DNA from: Ga0077527 sp964531455
Lineage (GTDB): Bacteria > Pseudomonadota > Gammaproteobacteria > Burkholderiales > SG8-41
Length of the DNA stretch: 64,000 bases
Assembly (NCBI GenBank): GCA_964531455.1
Contig: CAZHFZ010000013.1
Location: forward strand, 5,084 to 69,083
Reading direction: 5' to 3'
A program made the position numbers and the translations under genes. The notes beneath the pieces were generated by a model. The model did not search any database and was not told the origin of the DNA. It saw nothing but the letters and a program-made list of their open reading frames with translations. Of the stretch, positions 8,741 to 17,222 are shown piece by piece. Each line of letters starts with the position of its first letter. Within the stretch, counting starts at the first letter, position 1.

Positions 8741-9871
8741 TCAACCGCGGCTGCGTCGCACCAACCAGCCGCCGATACTGAGCAGCGCGGAATTAGCCAG
8801 CCACACCGGCGCATAACCAAACGCGGTGCCGATTGTTCCGAATACCAGCGGAATGACCAGATGGGTGAAATTATTCACCGTGACACGGATTCCCGCAGCT
8901 TCTGACACGCGGTCTTTGGGCGCAAGTGAATAAATCAACGACATCGACATCGGCTGGCCACAACCCACTCCAAGACCCAGCAGGAAGGCCACTGCCCCCA
9001 GCGCCACCGGATGTTCGAATAACGGGAACAGCGTGAACGCAAAGGCCGCGACAAAAATCGCGTAAATCAGGATCTGCTTTTCGCTGGTGCGCTTGATCAG
9101 CCAGGGCAGCACCGAGCGGATCACAAACGTCGCCAATGCGAAGGTGCCCAGGATGATGCCGATTGCCGAGGCAGAGAGACCAATGCCGTGGCCATAGACC
9201 GGCATGTAGAAGTTGAACAGGTCCCAACCGGCGGAAATAAAGCCGCTGGCAATGAAAGTGTTGCGCAGGCGGGGCGAACGCCACAGCTCCATGGCCCCGC
9301 CGGATGGAACCCCGGATGATTTAGCAGCCACGGGCAGAAAACCCGGATTGCGCAACAGCATCAGCACCGGGATTATCGTGAATGCGGCAAAAATTATGAA
9401 AGTCTTCAGGTAACCCAGATAATCGATCGAGAAACCGGCAATCAGCGGACCGAGGAACCCCGCACCCGAAAAGCCCAGGCTGACGATCGCGTAATTGCGC
9501 GAACGGTTTTCAGGACCGCCAATACCGCCGGCAACTCCGGTGACCGTGACAAAAAAGAAATGAAATGAAGAACCGAGCAGGAATGAGGCAATGTAAAGCA
9601 TGGACAGCGTGGGCCACAGCACGGTCAACAGCAGTGCAATACCCAGCCCTGTACTGCCGAGCAGCATCGGCAACCGCGGCCCGACGCGATCGGCCAGCTT
9701 TCCAATGGAGATCGCAAACAGCATGGGGCACAGGGCATACAGCGCCATCAGGAACCCGACCTGCATCTGCGTCGCACCGGATTCGAGCGCAAACAACGAC
9801 ACCACCACCCGGCTGCCGCCGAATGCGATGTGATTGAGAACGATCACTACCAGCGTGAGGTATATGGCCAT
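8741..9871 (-). CDS. MFS transporter
   Basis: A 376-residue, almost wholly hydrophobic protein with roughly 12 membrane helices. A motif-A-like loop (ISIGKLADRVGPRLPM, about residues 55-70) links helices 2 and 3, as in the major facilitator superfamily. No signal peptide or extra domain is present. It is convergent with the DegQ-type protease, with 77 bp between stops. Downstream of egtD and pbpG on the same strand, it is separated from egtD by 169 bp without a clear promoter. Substrate unknown; sugar or drug efflux types are both possible. Confidence 0.85.
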   Translation of the reverse strand: MAIYLTLVVIVLNHIAFGGSRVVVSLFALESGATQMQVGFLMALYALCPMLFAISIGKLADRVGPRLPMLLGSTGLGIALLLTVLWPTLSMLYIASFLLGSSFHFFFVTVTGVAGGIGGPENRSRNYAIVSLGFSGAGFLGPLIAGFSIDYLGYLKTFIIFAAFTIIPVLMLLRNPGFLPVAAKSSGVPSGGAMELWRSPRLRNTFIASGFISAGWDLFNFYMPVYGHGIGLSASAIGIILGTFALATFVIRSVLPWLIKRTSEKQILIYAIFVAAFAFTLFPLFEHPVALGAVAFLLGLGVGCGQPMSMSLIYSLAPKDRVSEAAGIRVTVNNFTHLVIPLVFGTIGTAFGYAPVWLANSALLSIGGWLVRRSRG

Positions 9872-10040
9872 CAGAAATGCGTCTGGCGCAAAAGGCGCGG
9901 CGTTCTGGCAAGTTTAGCATCGCCGCCTTACGAATCCGCTCCGCATTCCACACTGTAATCGGCTGTGTAGTGCCGTTTCACAGGTGATTTTCGCGGATCA
10001 TCCCTGCAATCAGCAGAGACGTCCGCATCATGGCAAACAG

Positions 10041-10988
10041 TCAGGCCGCGAGAAGATGCACTGAAAAAAACTGCTGCGGATCAGTCCATACCTGCAGCGG
10101 CCTGAATCCTGATCTTTGCGCCAGTTCGCGAAACTCGTTGATCGAATACTTGCAGGAATTCTCGGTGTGCATGCGTTCGCCCTTGGCAAATGCAAACACC
10201 TGTCCACCGACCGTTACGCTTTGCGCGCAAAGGCTTTCAAGATGCATTTCAATCCGTCCCGCAACCTCGTCATAAAACGCGACATGTCGAAACTTCTCAA
10301 GTTCGAAATCCGCGCCCAGTTCACGGTTGATGCGGCGAAGCACATTCAGGTTGAATTCCGCAGTCACACCCTGCGAATCATTGTAGGCGGCATGCAGTAC
10401 GGCGGGATTTTTTTTCAGATCGACGCCGACAAGCATCGCCCCGCCGTGACCGGCAAGACGACGGGCATCCTGCAGAAACATCAGCGCCTCCTCTTGTGTC
10501 AGGTTGCCTATGGTCGAACCGGGAAAATAAATCACGCGCCGCGATGTGCCGTAAGCCGCCAGTCCGGGAATCTCCATCGGCTGCATATAATCGGCACAAA
10601 CTGCGATGACCGGCGTCAGCGGAAATCGCTTCTCCAGACGGACTGCTGCGCCGCGCAGGGCATCGACCGAGATGTCAACCGGCACATAGGCCGCCGGACG
10701 CAAGGCCTGCAGCAACACCTCGGTCTTGACACCGGCGCCACTGCCGAACTCGATCAACAGACAGTTCTCGCCAAGTTCTGCCGCCATCGCCACAACACTA
10801 TCCTGCATCAACAGGAGTTCGGTACGTGTCGGGTAATATTCGGGCAACTCGCAGATCGCCTCAAACAGCGCTGAACCACGGGCATCATAGAAATATTTGG
10901 GAGAAAGCGCTTTGGGCGTACGCCCAAGACCGGCAACAACGTCATCAAGAAACCGGCCCACCTCAGGATGGAGGTCCACAAACATCAT
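10041..10988 (-). CDS. egtD: L-histidine N-alpha-methyltransferase (ergothioneine biosynthesis)
   Basis: A 315-residue SAM-dependent enzyme that trimethylates histidine to hercynine. Visible family motifs are PKYFYDARGS (30-39), LPEYYPTRTE (48-57), the SAM loop EFGSGAG (80-86), FPGSTIGN (155-162), AAYND..GVTAEFN and HTENSCKYS (274-282), which carries the conserved Glu/Ser pair of EgtD. An in-frame TTG at 11030 would extend it by 14 residues; ATG 10988 fits known EgtD N-termini better. Its partner egtB (hercynine oxygenase) is not in the window. It follows pbpG on the same strand and probably shares its transcript. Confidence 0.9.
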   Translation of the reverse strand: MMFVDLHPEVGRFLDDVVAGLGRTPKALSPKYFYDARGSALFEAICELPEYYPTRTELLLMQDSVVAMAAELGENCLLIEFGSGAGVKTEVLLQALRPAAYVPVDISVDALRGAAVRLEKRFPLTPVIAVCADYMQPMEIPGLAAYGTSRRVIYFPGSTIGNLTQEEALMFLQDARRLAGHGGAMLVGVDLKKNPAVLHAAYNDSQGVTAEFNLNVLRRINRELGADFELEKFRHVAFYDEVAGRIEMHLESLCAQSVTVGGQVFAFAKGERMHTENSCKYSINEFRELAQRSGFRPLQVWTDPQQFFSVHLLAA

Positions 10989-11033
10989 TGGGCGTACGGC
11001 ATTCGGGCGAGGCAGTTCAAGCTGCGGCAACCC

Positions 11034-11921
11034 TCAGCCGGAAGTGTTTCCAGGGGACCGGGTTTCCATCCAGCGCTTGATGCGGTTGGCATCACCGATA
11101 CGGGTCATCTTTCCCCATGAATCGAGCAAAACAATGATCACCGGTTTGTTGGCGATTTTGGCCTGCATCACCAGGCAACGGCCAGCCTCGGAGATATATC
11201 CGGTTTTCGACAGGCCGATTTCCCACTGCGGACTGCTGACCAGCCGGTTGGAGTTTTGATAATTCATGGTCCTGCCGCGTTTGACCAGAACCACAGCGCC
11301 GGTATCAGTCGAAAAGTCGCGGATCAGAGGGTACTTATAAGCCGCAGAAACCATCTTGGTCAGATCCTGCGCTGTCGAAACGTTGTCACTGGACAATCCG
11401 GTACCATCAACAAAACGGGTACGCCACATGCCCAATTCAATCGCCTTCTGGTTCATCGCAGCGACAAAGGCCTGTGTACCGCCTGGATAAACCCGGGTCA
11501 GCGCTTCAGCAGCGCGGTTTTCCGACGCCATCAAGGCCAATTGCAGCAGTTCGCGGCGGGTCAACACCGTTCCAACCATCAGTCGCGAACGCGTGCCCTT
11601 GATCGTGTCCTTGTCGGCCTCACTGATCGCAATGCGCTCGTCCATCGGCAGGGCCGAGTCCAGCACGACCATGGCATTCATCAATTTGGTTATGGACGCG
11701 ATCGGCACCACGTTATCAACGTTTTTTGCAAACAGGATGCGGCCGTCGGTCTGGTCAATCACCAGCGCAGCCGAGGATTTGAGTTCCGGCGCGTGATCGC
11801 GCCCGGCAACGGCAGATTTCACCTTGCGGGCTGTGCGTTCCGGCGACTCTGCCAACGCAGGGGCTACCGCTATCAAAGCCACCAAGGCCGCAACAAACCA
11901 TCGCATCATAAACTTGCTCAT
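11034..11921 (-). CDS. pbpG: D-alanyl-D-alanine endopeptidase, PBP7/8 type (peptidase S11)
   Basis: A 295-residue penicillin-binding protein acting on periplasmic peptidoglycan. A signal peptide (RWFVAALVALIAVAPALA) is followed by an S11 domain. The active-site motifs are all present: SITK (Ser76-Lys79), SEN (133-135) and KTG (239-241). The length is close to E. coli PBP7 and lacks the C-terminal membrane anchor region of PBP5/6. ATG 11921 is chosen; a GTG lies immediately upstream at 11924. A good promoter is seen at 11949-11977. egtD follows and may be cotranscribed. Confidence 0.9.
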   Translation of the reverse strand: MSKFMMRWFVAALVALIAVAPALAESPERTARKVKSAVAGRDHAPELKSSAALVIDQTDGRILFAKNVDNVVPIASITKLMNAMVVLDSALPMDERIAISEADKDTIKGTRSRLMVGTVLTRRELLQLALMASENRAAEALTRVYPGGTQAFVAAMNQKAIELGMWRTRFVDGTGLSSDNVSTAQDLTKMVSAAYKYPLIRDFSTDTGAVVLVKRGRTMNYQNSNRLVSSPQWEIGLSKTGYISEAGRCLVMQAKIANKPVIIVLLDSWGKMTRIGDANRIKRWMETRSPGNTSG

Positions 11922-11948
11922 CACAGGGTTTTCGTCAAATTCCCTTGG

Positions 11949-11977
11949 AAAATACAGCCTTACGTCATTATTTTCAA
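11949..11977 (-). promoter_or_regulatory. Sigma70-type promoter for pbpG
   Basis: On the minus strand, TTGAAA (11977-11972), a 17-bp spacer and TATTTT (11954-11949) precede pbpG. Transcription would start near 11942, giving a leader of about 20 bases. Spacing is ideal and both hexamers are close to consensus. Confidence 0.6.
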
Positions 11978-12010
11978 CCAGTTTTGCAGATTGATAAGAT
12001 CATTACATCT

Positions 12011-12053
12011 AAAAAAAACTCCGCTCAGGACCGTTTTAAATGTCCCAGCGGAG
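12011..12053 (-). terminator. Intrinsic terminator on the minus strand, of unknown transcript
   Basis: On the minus strand a ctccgct/agcggag stem, with an inner gtcc/ggac stem, is followed by eight T. It lies upstream of the pbpG promoter and downstream of no annotated minus-strand gene, so it must end some other transcript or act as insulation. In the plus direction no T run follows the stem. Confidence 0.65.
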
Positions 12054-12118
12054 CTTAAAGAGGCCCTGCAATCACCCGCTCAGCACAGATCACCGCATTT
12101 ACCAGGCCTCCGAGGAGG

Positions 12119-12172
12119 AAAAAATCAACGCTGGAAACGATTTTGCACATTGCGCAAATTTGCTTTCAGCGT
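12119..12172 (-). terminator. Second minus-strand terminator-like hairpin
   Basis: On the minus strand, acgctg (12172-12167) pairs with cagcgt (12133-12128), enclosing a tttgc/gcaaa inner stem. Six T follow at 12124-12119. It sits about 65 bp from the terminator at 12011-12053 in the same orientation, with no protein gene between them. The 368-bp stretch 11925-12292 otherwise holds only the pbpG promoter and the control region of the two-component genes. Confidence 0.5.
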
Positions 12173-12196
12173 CGACAGTTACAGTAGCCCCGGCCC

Positions 12197-12257
12197 CTTA
12201 CACCAAACTTACATTTGACGTCAGCAACTCGCGAAGGGGGCTGTGCGCCAGTATGAT
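12197..12257 (+). promoter_or_regulatory. Putative response-regulator box and promoter of the two-component operon
   Basis: A direct repeat CTTACA-N5-CTTACA (12197-12213), one helical turn apart, has the layout of sites bound by OmpR-family dimers such as PmrA/QseB. A TATGAT -10-like box follows at 12252-12257, placing the repeat about 50-66 bp upstream of the predicted start. Autoregulation of the adjacent response regulator is the natural reading; this is inference from pattern and position. Confidence 0.45.
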
Positions 12258-12292
12258 GCGGTTCCTGCAGCACAATCCCTGACTTCCCCCAC

Positions 12293-12967
12293 ATGCGCTT
12301 GCTTGTCATTGAAGACCATCCGATCCTTGCTGACGGCCTGATCAAAGCCTTGAAGGCTGCCGATTACGCAGTTGATCATGCTGCCACCGGGGAGCAAGCC
12401 GATCTCATGCTGGCCACCCAGCAATACGATGCAGTCATCCTTGATATCGGCTTGCCCAAGGTCGATGGTTATGAAGTCCTGCGGCGCATGCGCCGTAGAG
12501 GCTCCAAGACTCCAGTTCTGATGCTGACCGCGCGTGACGCACTGGAAGACCGTGTCAAAGGTCTGGATCTCGGCGCCGATGACTATCTGACGAAACCGTA
12601 TGACCTGCCGGAACTGGAGGCCCGCGTCCGCGCGCTGATACGCCGCGGCCAGTCCGGCGGCGGGGCGGATCTGGTTCATGGCGAACTCATGCTCGATACT
12701 GCCGGACGACGAGCAACCATCAAGGGCACGCCGCTTGATCTTTCCGCACGCGAACTCGGTGTACTGGAAGTGCTGATGCTGCGTGTCGGTCGCGTAGTCA
12801 GCAAGGAACAGTTGGCGGAGCAACTTTATGGCTGGGGCGAGGAAGTAGGCGCCAATGCCATTGAAGTTTATGTGCACCGTCTGCGCAAAAAACTTGAGCC
12901 TGCCGGAGTCAGTGTGCGCACGATCCGCGGACTCGGCTACCTGCTTGAACGCGCGGCGAATGACTGA
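12293..12967 (+). CDS. OmpR/PhoB-family response regulator (TctD/QseB-like)
   Basis: A 224-residue transcription factor. The receiver domain (1-115) has the acidic pair ED (7-8), the phosphoacceptor Asp51 in AVILDIGLP, Thr79 and Lys101 in LTKPYD. The C-terminal winged-helix domain (about 128-222) has the LSARELGVLEVL, VGRVVSKEQL and NAIEVYVHRLRKKL segments of the OmpR class. The sensor kinase overlaps its stop by 8 bases. Sequence style and kinase partner resemble TctD/TctE, which control tricarboxylate uptake in enterobacteria. A Bug receptor lies 8 kb away, but a regulatory link is only a guess; QseB is the main alternative. Confidence 0.92.
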   Translation: MRLLVIEDHPILADGLIKALKAADYAVDHAATGEQADLMLATQQYDAVILDIGLPKVDGYEVLRRMRRRGSKTPVLMLTARDALEDRVKGLDLGADDYLTKPYDLPELEARVRALIRRGQSGGGADLVHGELMLDTAGRRATIKGTPLDLSARELGVLEVLMLRVGRVVSKEQLAEQLYGWGEEVGANAIEVYVHRLRKKLEPAGVSVRTIRGLGYLLERAAND

Positions 12968-14357
12968 TGAGCGTCGTCGACTGCGCACGCTGCGCAGTCA
13001 ATTGCTTTTGTGGGTAAGCGCGCCGCTGCTGGCCCTGTGGATCATCAGCACGGTAGTGGATCACGATGTCGCCACCGGCTTCGTCAACCTGAACTACGAT
13101 CGTGCGCTGCTCGACACCGCGCTGGACCTCGGGCGGAACGTGCGCGAAGCCAATAACCAGCTTTATCTTGACCTGCCACAGCCCGTCATCGAAATGCTGA
13201 TTTCCGGAGAACAGGGCCGCTTCTATTATCGGGCCAACGGACCTGCAGGCGAATACATTACCGGAGATCCCGATCTGCCGGATCCGCCGGGAGATGCCGG
13301 GGACGACCGCGTCAGTTATTACGATGCGGTGTACCGTAATGAGCCTATCCGCGCCGTCGCCTTGCGTGTTCCGGTTCGACCCGGCTCCGGCAAAGGTGCA
13401 ATCCTGATCCAGGTCGCCGAAAAAGCAACTTTACGCACCGACTTCGCCCGGCAGATCATGCTGCGCATGATGGTGCCGCAGGGAGTGCTGGTCATCCTTG
13501 CGGCGATGGCAGTATGGTTCGGCGTCGGCCTTGGCCTGCGCGCTCTGACCTCGGTACGCACGGAAATCGAAAACCGCTCGCATGTCGATCTGAGTCCGAT
13601 CAGGGAGTCCAATATCCCCTACGAGGTACGGCCGCTGGTTCGCGCAATGAACGATCTGCTGTCGCGACTGAGTGCTGCGCTCGCTGCACAGCAGCGATTT
13701 ATTGCCGATGCCGCGCATCAGCTGCGCACGCCGGTTGCCGCGCTGAAAACACAGGCGGAACTGGCTGTGCGGCAGGTTGGCAACGGCGAAGCCCAGGCAA
13801 CGCTCCAGCAACTGCATACCGCCGCTGATCATGCAGCCCGGCTGGTCACTCAATTGCTGACGCTTGCGCGTGCGGAACCGGGATCACACCGCAGCCTGAT
13901 GCGCAAGCGCATCAATCTTGCAGATCTGGCCAGGGAAACGGCCGGCGACTGGGTGCCACGGGCGCTGAACCGCCAAATCGACCTTGGCTTTGATGATACG
14001 TCCGCCGACGCGGAAATCAGCGCAGATCCGTTCCTGGTCCGCGAACTGCTCAACAACCTCATCGACAATGCGATCAACCACACGCCCAGCGGCGGACGCA
14101 TCACGGTACGCATCGCTCAGGACGACAAACACTATCGGCTTGAAGTCGAGGATGACGGCTGCGGCATCCCGGAAGACGAACGTGAACGTGTGTTCGAACG
14201 CTTCTACCGGCGCATCGGCGGTTCGCCAGAAGGCTGCGGTCTGGGCTTGTCCATCGTACGCGAGATCGCCCAGAGCCACTCCGCTTCAGCCACCATCCAC
14301 AACGGTACAGGCGGCCGCGGCACTCGTGTTGTCATTGCATTTCCATCGTTGAACTGA
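12960..14357 (+). CDS. Sensor histidine kinase, TctE-like (2CSK_N domain)
   Basis: A 465-residue inner-membrane kinase. TM1 lies at about 14-33 and TM2 at about 171-193, flanking a ~135-residue periplasmic domain that opens with VDHDVATGFVNLNYDRAL, as in the two-component sensor kinase N-terminal family. The cytoplasmic part has the H-box with His253 (ADAAHQLRTP), the N-box (NNLIDNAINHTP), and ATP-lid glycines (DDGCGIPEDE, GCGLGLSIV). The ATG overlaps the regulator stop (ATGACTGA), so the two are translationally coupled. Its 3' end overlaps the convergent ABC transporter gene by 26 bp. Confidence 0.92.
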   Translation: MTDERRRLRTLRSQLLLWVSAPLLALWIISTVVDHDVATGFVNLNYDRALLDTALDLGRNVREANNQLYLDLPQPVIEMLISGEQGRFYYRANGPAGEYITGDPDLPDPPGDAGDDRVSYYDAVYRNEPIRAVALRVPVRPGSGKGAILIQVAEKATLRTDFARQIMLRMMVPQGVLVILAAMAVWFGVGLGLRALTSVRTEIENRSHVDLSPIRESNIPYEVRPLVRAMNDLLSRLSAALAAQQRFIADAAHQLRTPVAALKTQAELAVRQVGNGEAQATLQQLHTAADHAARLVTQLLTLARAEPGSHRSLMRKRINLADLARETAGDWVPRALNRQIDLGFDDTSADAEISADPFLVRELLNNLIDNAINHTPSGGRITVRIAQDDKHYRLEVEDDGCGIPEDERERVFERFYRRIGGSPEGCGLGLSIVREIAQSHSASATIHNGTGGRGTRVVIAFPSLN

Positions 14358-16170
14358 CCGGGTCCTCGCGCGCGGCCTCCTGCTGCTGCAAAGCCCACAT
14401 CTGGGCATAGGAGCCGCCACTCAGCAGCAACTCGGCATGACGACCGCGCTCGATAATGCGCCCCTGCTCCAGCACCAGGATTTCGTCAGCATCCATCACG
14501 GTGGACAGTCGATGCGCAATCACCAGAGTTGTGCGTCCCTGCGCGATGGCATTCAGCTCGCGCTGGATCGCCTGCTCAGTGCGGGAATCGAGCGCGGATG
14601 TAGCTTCGTCAAAAATCATGATGCGCGGATTTTTCAGGATGGCCCGCGCGATGGCCACCCGTTGTTTTTCGCCACCGGATAGTTTGAGGCCACGCTCACC
14701 GACCATGGTCTCGTAGCCATCGGGCAGGCTGAGGATGAAGTCATGAATATGAGCTGCTTTCGCGGCAGCGATAACTTCATCCTGAGTTGCAGCAGGGCGC
14801 CCATATTGGATGTTGTAGTGGATCGTGTCGTTGAACAGCACGGTATCCTGCGGCACGATGGCAATCCCGCCGCGCAAGCTGGTTTGTTTCAATTTACGCA
14901 GGTCGACGCCACTGATGCTGACCGCCCCCCCGGTGACATCATAGAAACGGTAAAGCAGCCGCGCCAGCGTCGATTTGCCAGCACCGCTTGACCCGACCAC
15001 CGCCACCTTTGCCGCCGGCGGTATCTCGAACGACATGCCGTGGAGGATTTGTCGCCGCGGGTCATAACCAAAATCCACCGCATCGAAGCGCACCGCCGCG
15101 GGTCCGTCCGGCAGATCCAGCGCGTCCGGCACATCATCCACCTCACGATTCTGCTCCAGCAGGCCGAACATGCGCTCCATGTCGACCAACGCCTGCTTGA
15201 TCTCGCGATAGGCCATGCCGAGAAAATTGAGCGGGATGTATAGCTGGATCAGCAAGGCGTTGACCAGCACCAGATCACCAATCGACAGTTCACGAGCAAC
15301 AACGCCCTGCGCGCACAACACCATCAACGCCGTGGCGGCGACCGCAATGATCGCCGCCTGGCCGACGTTGAGCAGGCCGAGGGAGGCCTCATTACGCACC
15401 GCCATCACTTCGTAACGCTGAAGGCTGTCATCGTAACGGCGCGCCTCAAAATCCTCGTTGTTGAAATACTTTACGGTCTCGTAATTGAGGAGACTGTCAA
15501 TGGCGCGCGTATTGGCCTTAGAGTCAAGTTCGTTCGCCCGCTTGCGGATTGCAGTGCGCCATTCCGTAATTCCGATGGTAAATGCGATATAGACAATCAC
15601 CGCGGCGAACGTGACCGCCACAAAGCGCCAATCGAACTTCGCAAACAACACGGCCGCCACAAGAACGAATTCGAGGATCACCGGGATGATCGAAAACAGC
15701 ATGAACGACAGCAGTGTCGAAATGCCGCGTGTTCCGCGCTCGATATCGCGCGACATGCCGCCGGTCTGACGGTCGAGATGGAAGCGCAAAGACAGCGCAT
15801 GCAGATGACGGAAAACGGCAAGAGCGATGCGCCGCGCAGCACGTTGCGTCACCGGCATGAACACAACATCTCGCAGTTCGGCGAACAATACGGTCGACAT
15901 CCGAAGCGCACCATAGGCCACCAGCAGCGCCAGCGGCAGCACCAGGACGGCCTTTGCCGAATCAAGGCCGTCGACAATGTCCTTCAGTACCAGTGGCACG
16001 CCAACATTTGCAAATTTGGCTGCAACCAAAAACACCAGCGCCACCACCACCCGCCATTTGTACTCCCACAGATAAGGCAGCAGCATCGGCACTACGCGCC
16101 AGTCTCGACCGGTGCCGGCCTGTGGCTTCGGGGCAGGATCTGCAGCAGCGCGTGCGGCTTCAGCGGTCAT
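14332..16170 (-). CDS. Atm1/ABCB7-type ABC exporter (ATPase-permease fusion)
   Basis: A 612-residue half-transporter that should work as a homodimer in the inner membrane. The N-terminal permease (about 25-330) has around six helices and the family segment LNYETVKYFNNEDFE. The ATPase domain has Walker A GSSGAGKST (393-401), signature LSGGEKQR (497-504), Walker B IMIFDEATSALD (517-528) and H-loop His553. The sequence type is that of Atm1/HMT1 exporters, which move glutathione conjugates or sulfur/iron-sulfur precursors and give heavy-metal tolerance. ATG 16170 is used; a GTG lies three codons upstream. The 253 bp upstream (16180-16432) show no gene. Confidence 0.9.
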   Translation of the reverse strand: MTAEAARAAADPAPKPQAGTGRDWRVVPMLLPYLWEYKWRVVVALVFLVAAKFANVGVPLVLKDIVDGLDSAKAVLVLPLALLVAYGALRMSTVLFAELRDVVFMPVTQRAARRIALAVFRHLHALSLRFHLDRQTGGMSRDIERGTRGISTLLSFMLFSIIPVILEFVLVAAVLFAKFDWRFVAVTFAAVIVYIAFTIGITEWRTAIRKRANELDSKANTRAIDSLLNYETVKYFNNEDFEARRYDDSLQRYEVMAVRNEASLGLLNVGQAAIIAVAATALMVLCAQGVVARELSIGDLVLVNALLIQLYIPLNFLGMAYREIKQALVDMERMFGLLEQNREVDDVPDALDLPDGPAAVRFDAVDFGYDPRRQILHGMSFEIPPAAKVAVVGSSGAGKSTLARLLYRFYDVTGGAVSISGVDLRKLKQTSLRGGIAIVPQDTVLFNDTIHYNIQYGRPAATQDEVIAAAKAAHIHDFILSLPDGYETMVGERGLKLSGGEKQRVAIARAILKNPRIMIFDEATSALDSRTEQAIQRELNAIAQGRTTLVIAHRLSTVMDADEILVLEQGRIIERGRHAELLLSGGSYAQMWALQQQEAAREDPVSSTMEMQ

Positions 16171-16432
16171 CGCGGCCACCTGAATCGGGCGATATTATTT
16201 TTTTCATTAAAAACAATTACTTAAGTTGTTCAAACACGCAGAGGCAGGACGCACGGCGTGCCGGTTTTGGTGGCGCTTGCAGCCAACAGGCTGCACCTTC
16301 GGTTTGATTATCGCATCCGGCATCCGCGTTCCGGCCGTCTGCCAGTGAATATAAGGGAGGCGCGATGCTGTGAATGCCACGGCCCGGCTGTCCTTCGCCG
16401 TTGCGGTGCTGCGCCGGAACAGCGGCCGCCGA

Positions 16433-17215
16433 TCAGACCGGCAGCCGCTCCAGTTGCGCCGTCAGCGGCGCGTGATCGGAAACGCGCCCCCACTGCCGGC
16501 CGTGATGCACCCGCGCCTCGCGCACACGGAAGCCGCGCACGTAAATGCGATCCAGCCGCAGCAGCGGCAGCATGGCGGGAAAACTGCGCGCCGGAGAACC
16601 GCCCGACAATTCAAAAACCTCGTGCATGTTCAGCGGATGGGCGAGTTCATGGGTTGCGCGGTGCCGCCAGTACCAGTCGTTGAAATCGCCGGCAACGATC
16701 AGCGGCGCATCTGCCGGCACCAGTCGCTCGATACGCTGACGCAGCCGCTCCAGCTGCCGGCCGCGCCCCCTCGCCGTCAGCGCCAGATGCACACAAACGC
16801 AATGCAGCGTCTGCCCCCAGTGCGGGACCGCTATTTCACAATGCAGCAGTCCGCGCTGCTCGAAACGATGCGCGGATATGTCCTCGTTATCCCAGCGGGT
16901 GATCGGGTAACGCGACAGCAGCGCGTTGCCGTGATGCCCGGCGTCATAAACCGCATTCCTGCCGTAGGCATGGCTCTGCCACAGCCGGTCGGCCAGATAT
17001 TCGTATTGCGATTCCGCAGGCCAGTCGCTGTGGCGGGCGGCGTGTCCGGAGTGCGCGCCGACCACTTCCTGCAGGAAAACAATATCGGGATTCAGCGCCT
17101 GAAGCTGCTCGCGCAGCGCATGCATGGCCGGCCGCCGCGCAAACAGCGGCGTGGCCGGGAACCCCTTGTGGATGTTGTAGGTCGCGACGCTCAGCTGCAG
17201 CGGCGCGACGGTCAT
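16433..17215 (-). CDS. Endonuclease/exonuclease/phosphatase (EEP) family protein
   Basis: A 260-residue protein with the DNase-I-like EEP fold. Signature segments in order are ATYNIHKG (Asn metal ligand), FLQEVVG (Glu), the HVHLAL-like CVCVHLALTARGR, VAGDFNDW (Asp/Asn) and VSDHAPL (terminal Asp-His). In betaproteobacteria this protein often accompanies nudB and a cardiolipin synthase; a cytoplasmic nuclease or phosphodiesterase role is possible. It starts at ATG 17215, only 7 bp after nadA, so the two are cotranscribed. The substrate is not known. Confidence 0.85.
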   Translation of the reverse strand: MTVAPLQLSVATYNIHKGFPATPLFARRPAMHALREQLQALNPDIVFLQEVVGAHSGHAARHSDWPAESQYEYLADRLWQSHAYGRNAVYDAGHHGNALLSRYPITRWDNEDISAHRFEQRGLLHCEIAVPHWGQTLHCVCVHLALTARGRGRQLERLRQRIERLVPADAPLIVAGDFNDWYWRHRATHELAHPLNMHEVFELSGGSPARSFPAMLPLLRLDRIYVRGFRVREARVHHGRQWGRVSDHAPLTAQLERLPV

Positions 17216-17222
17216 GCCGCGC

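Noticed and set aside
8728..8745. Hairpin gttgac-ctttca-gtcaac at the DegQ/MFS convergent junction as a terminator
   Set aside because: The stem is only six base pairs and no T run follows on either strand.
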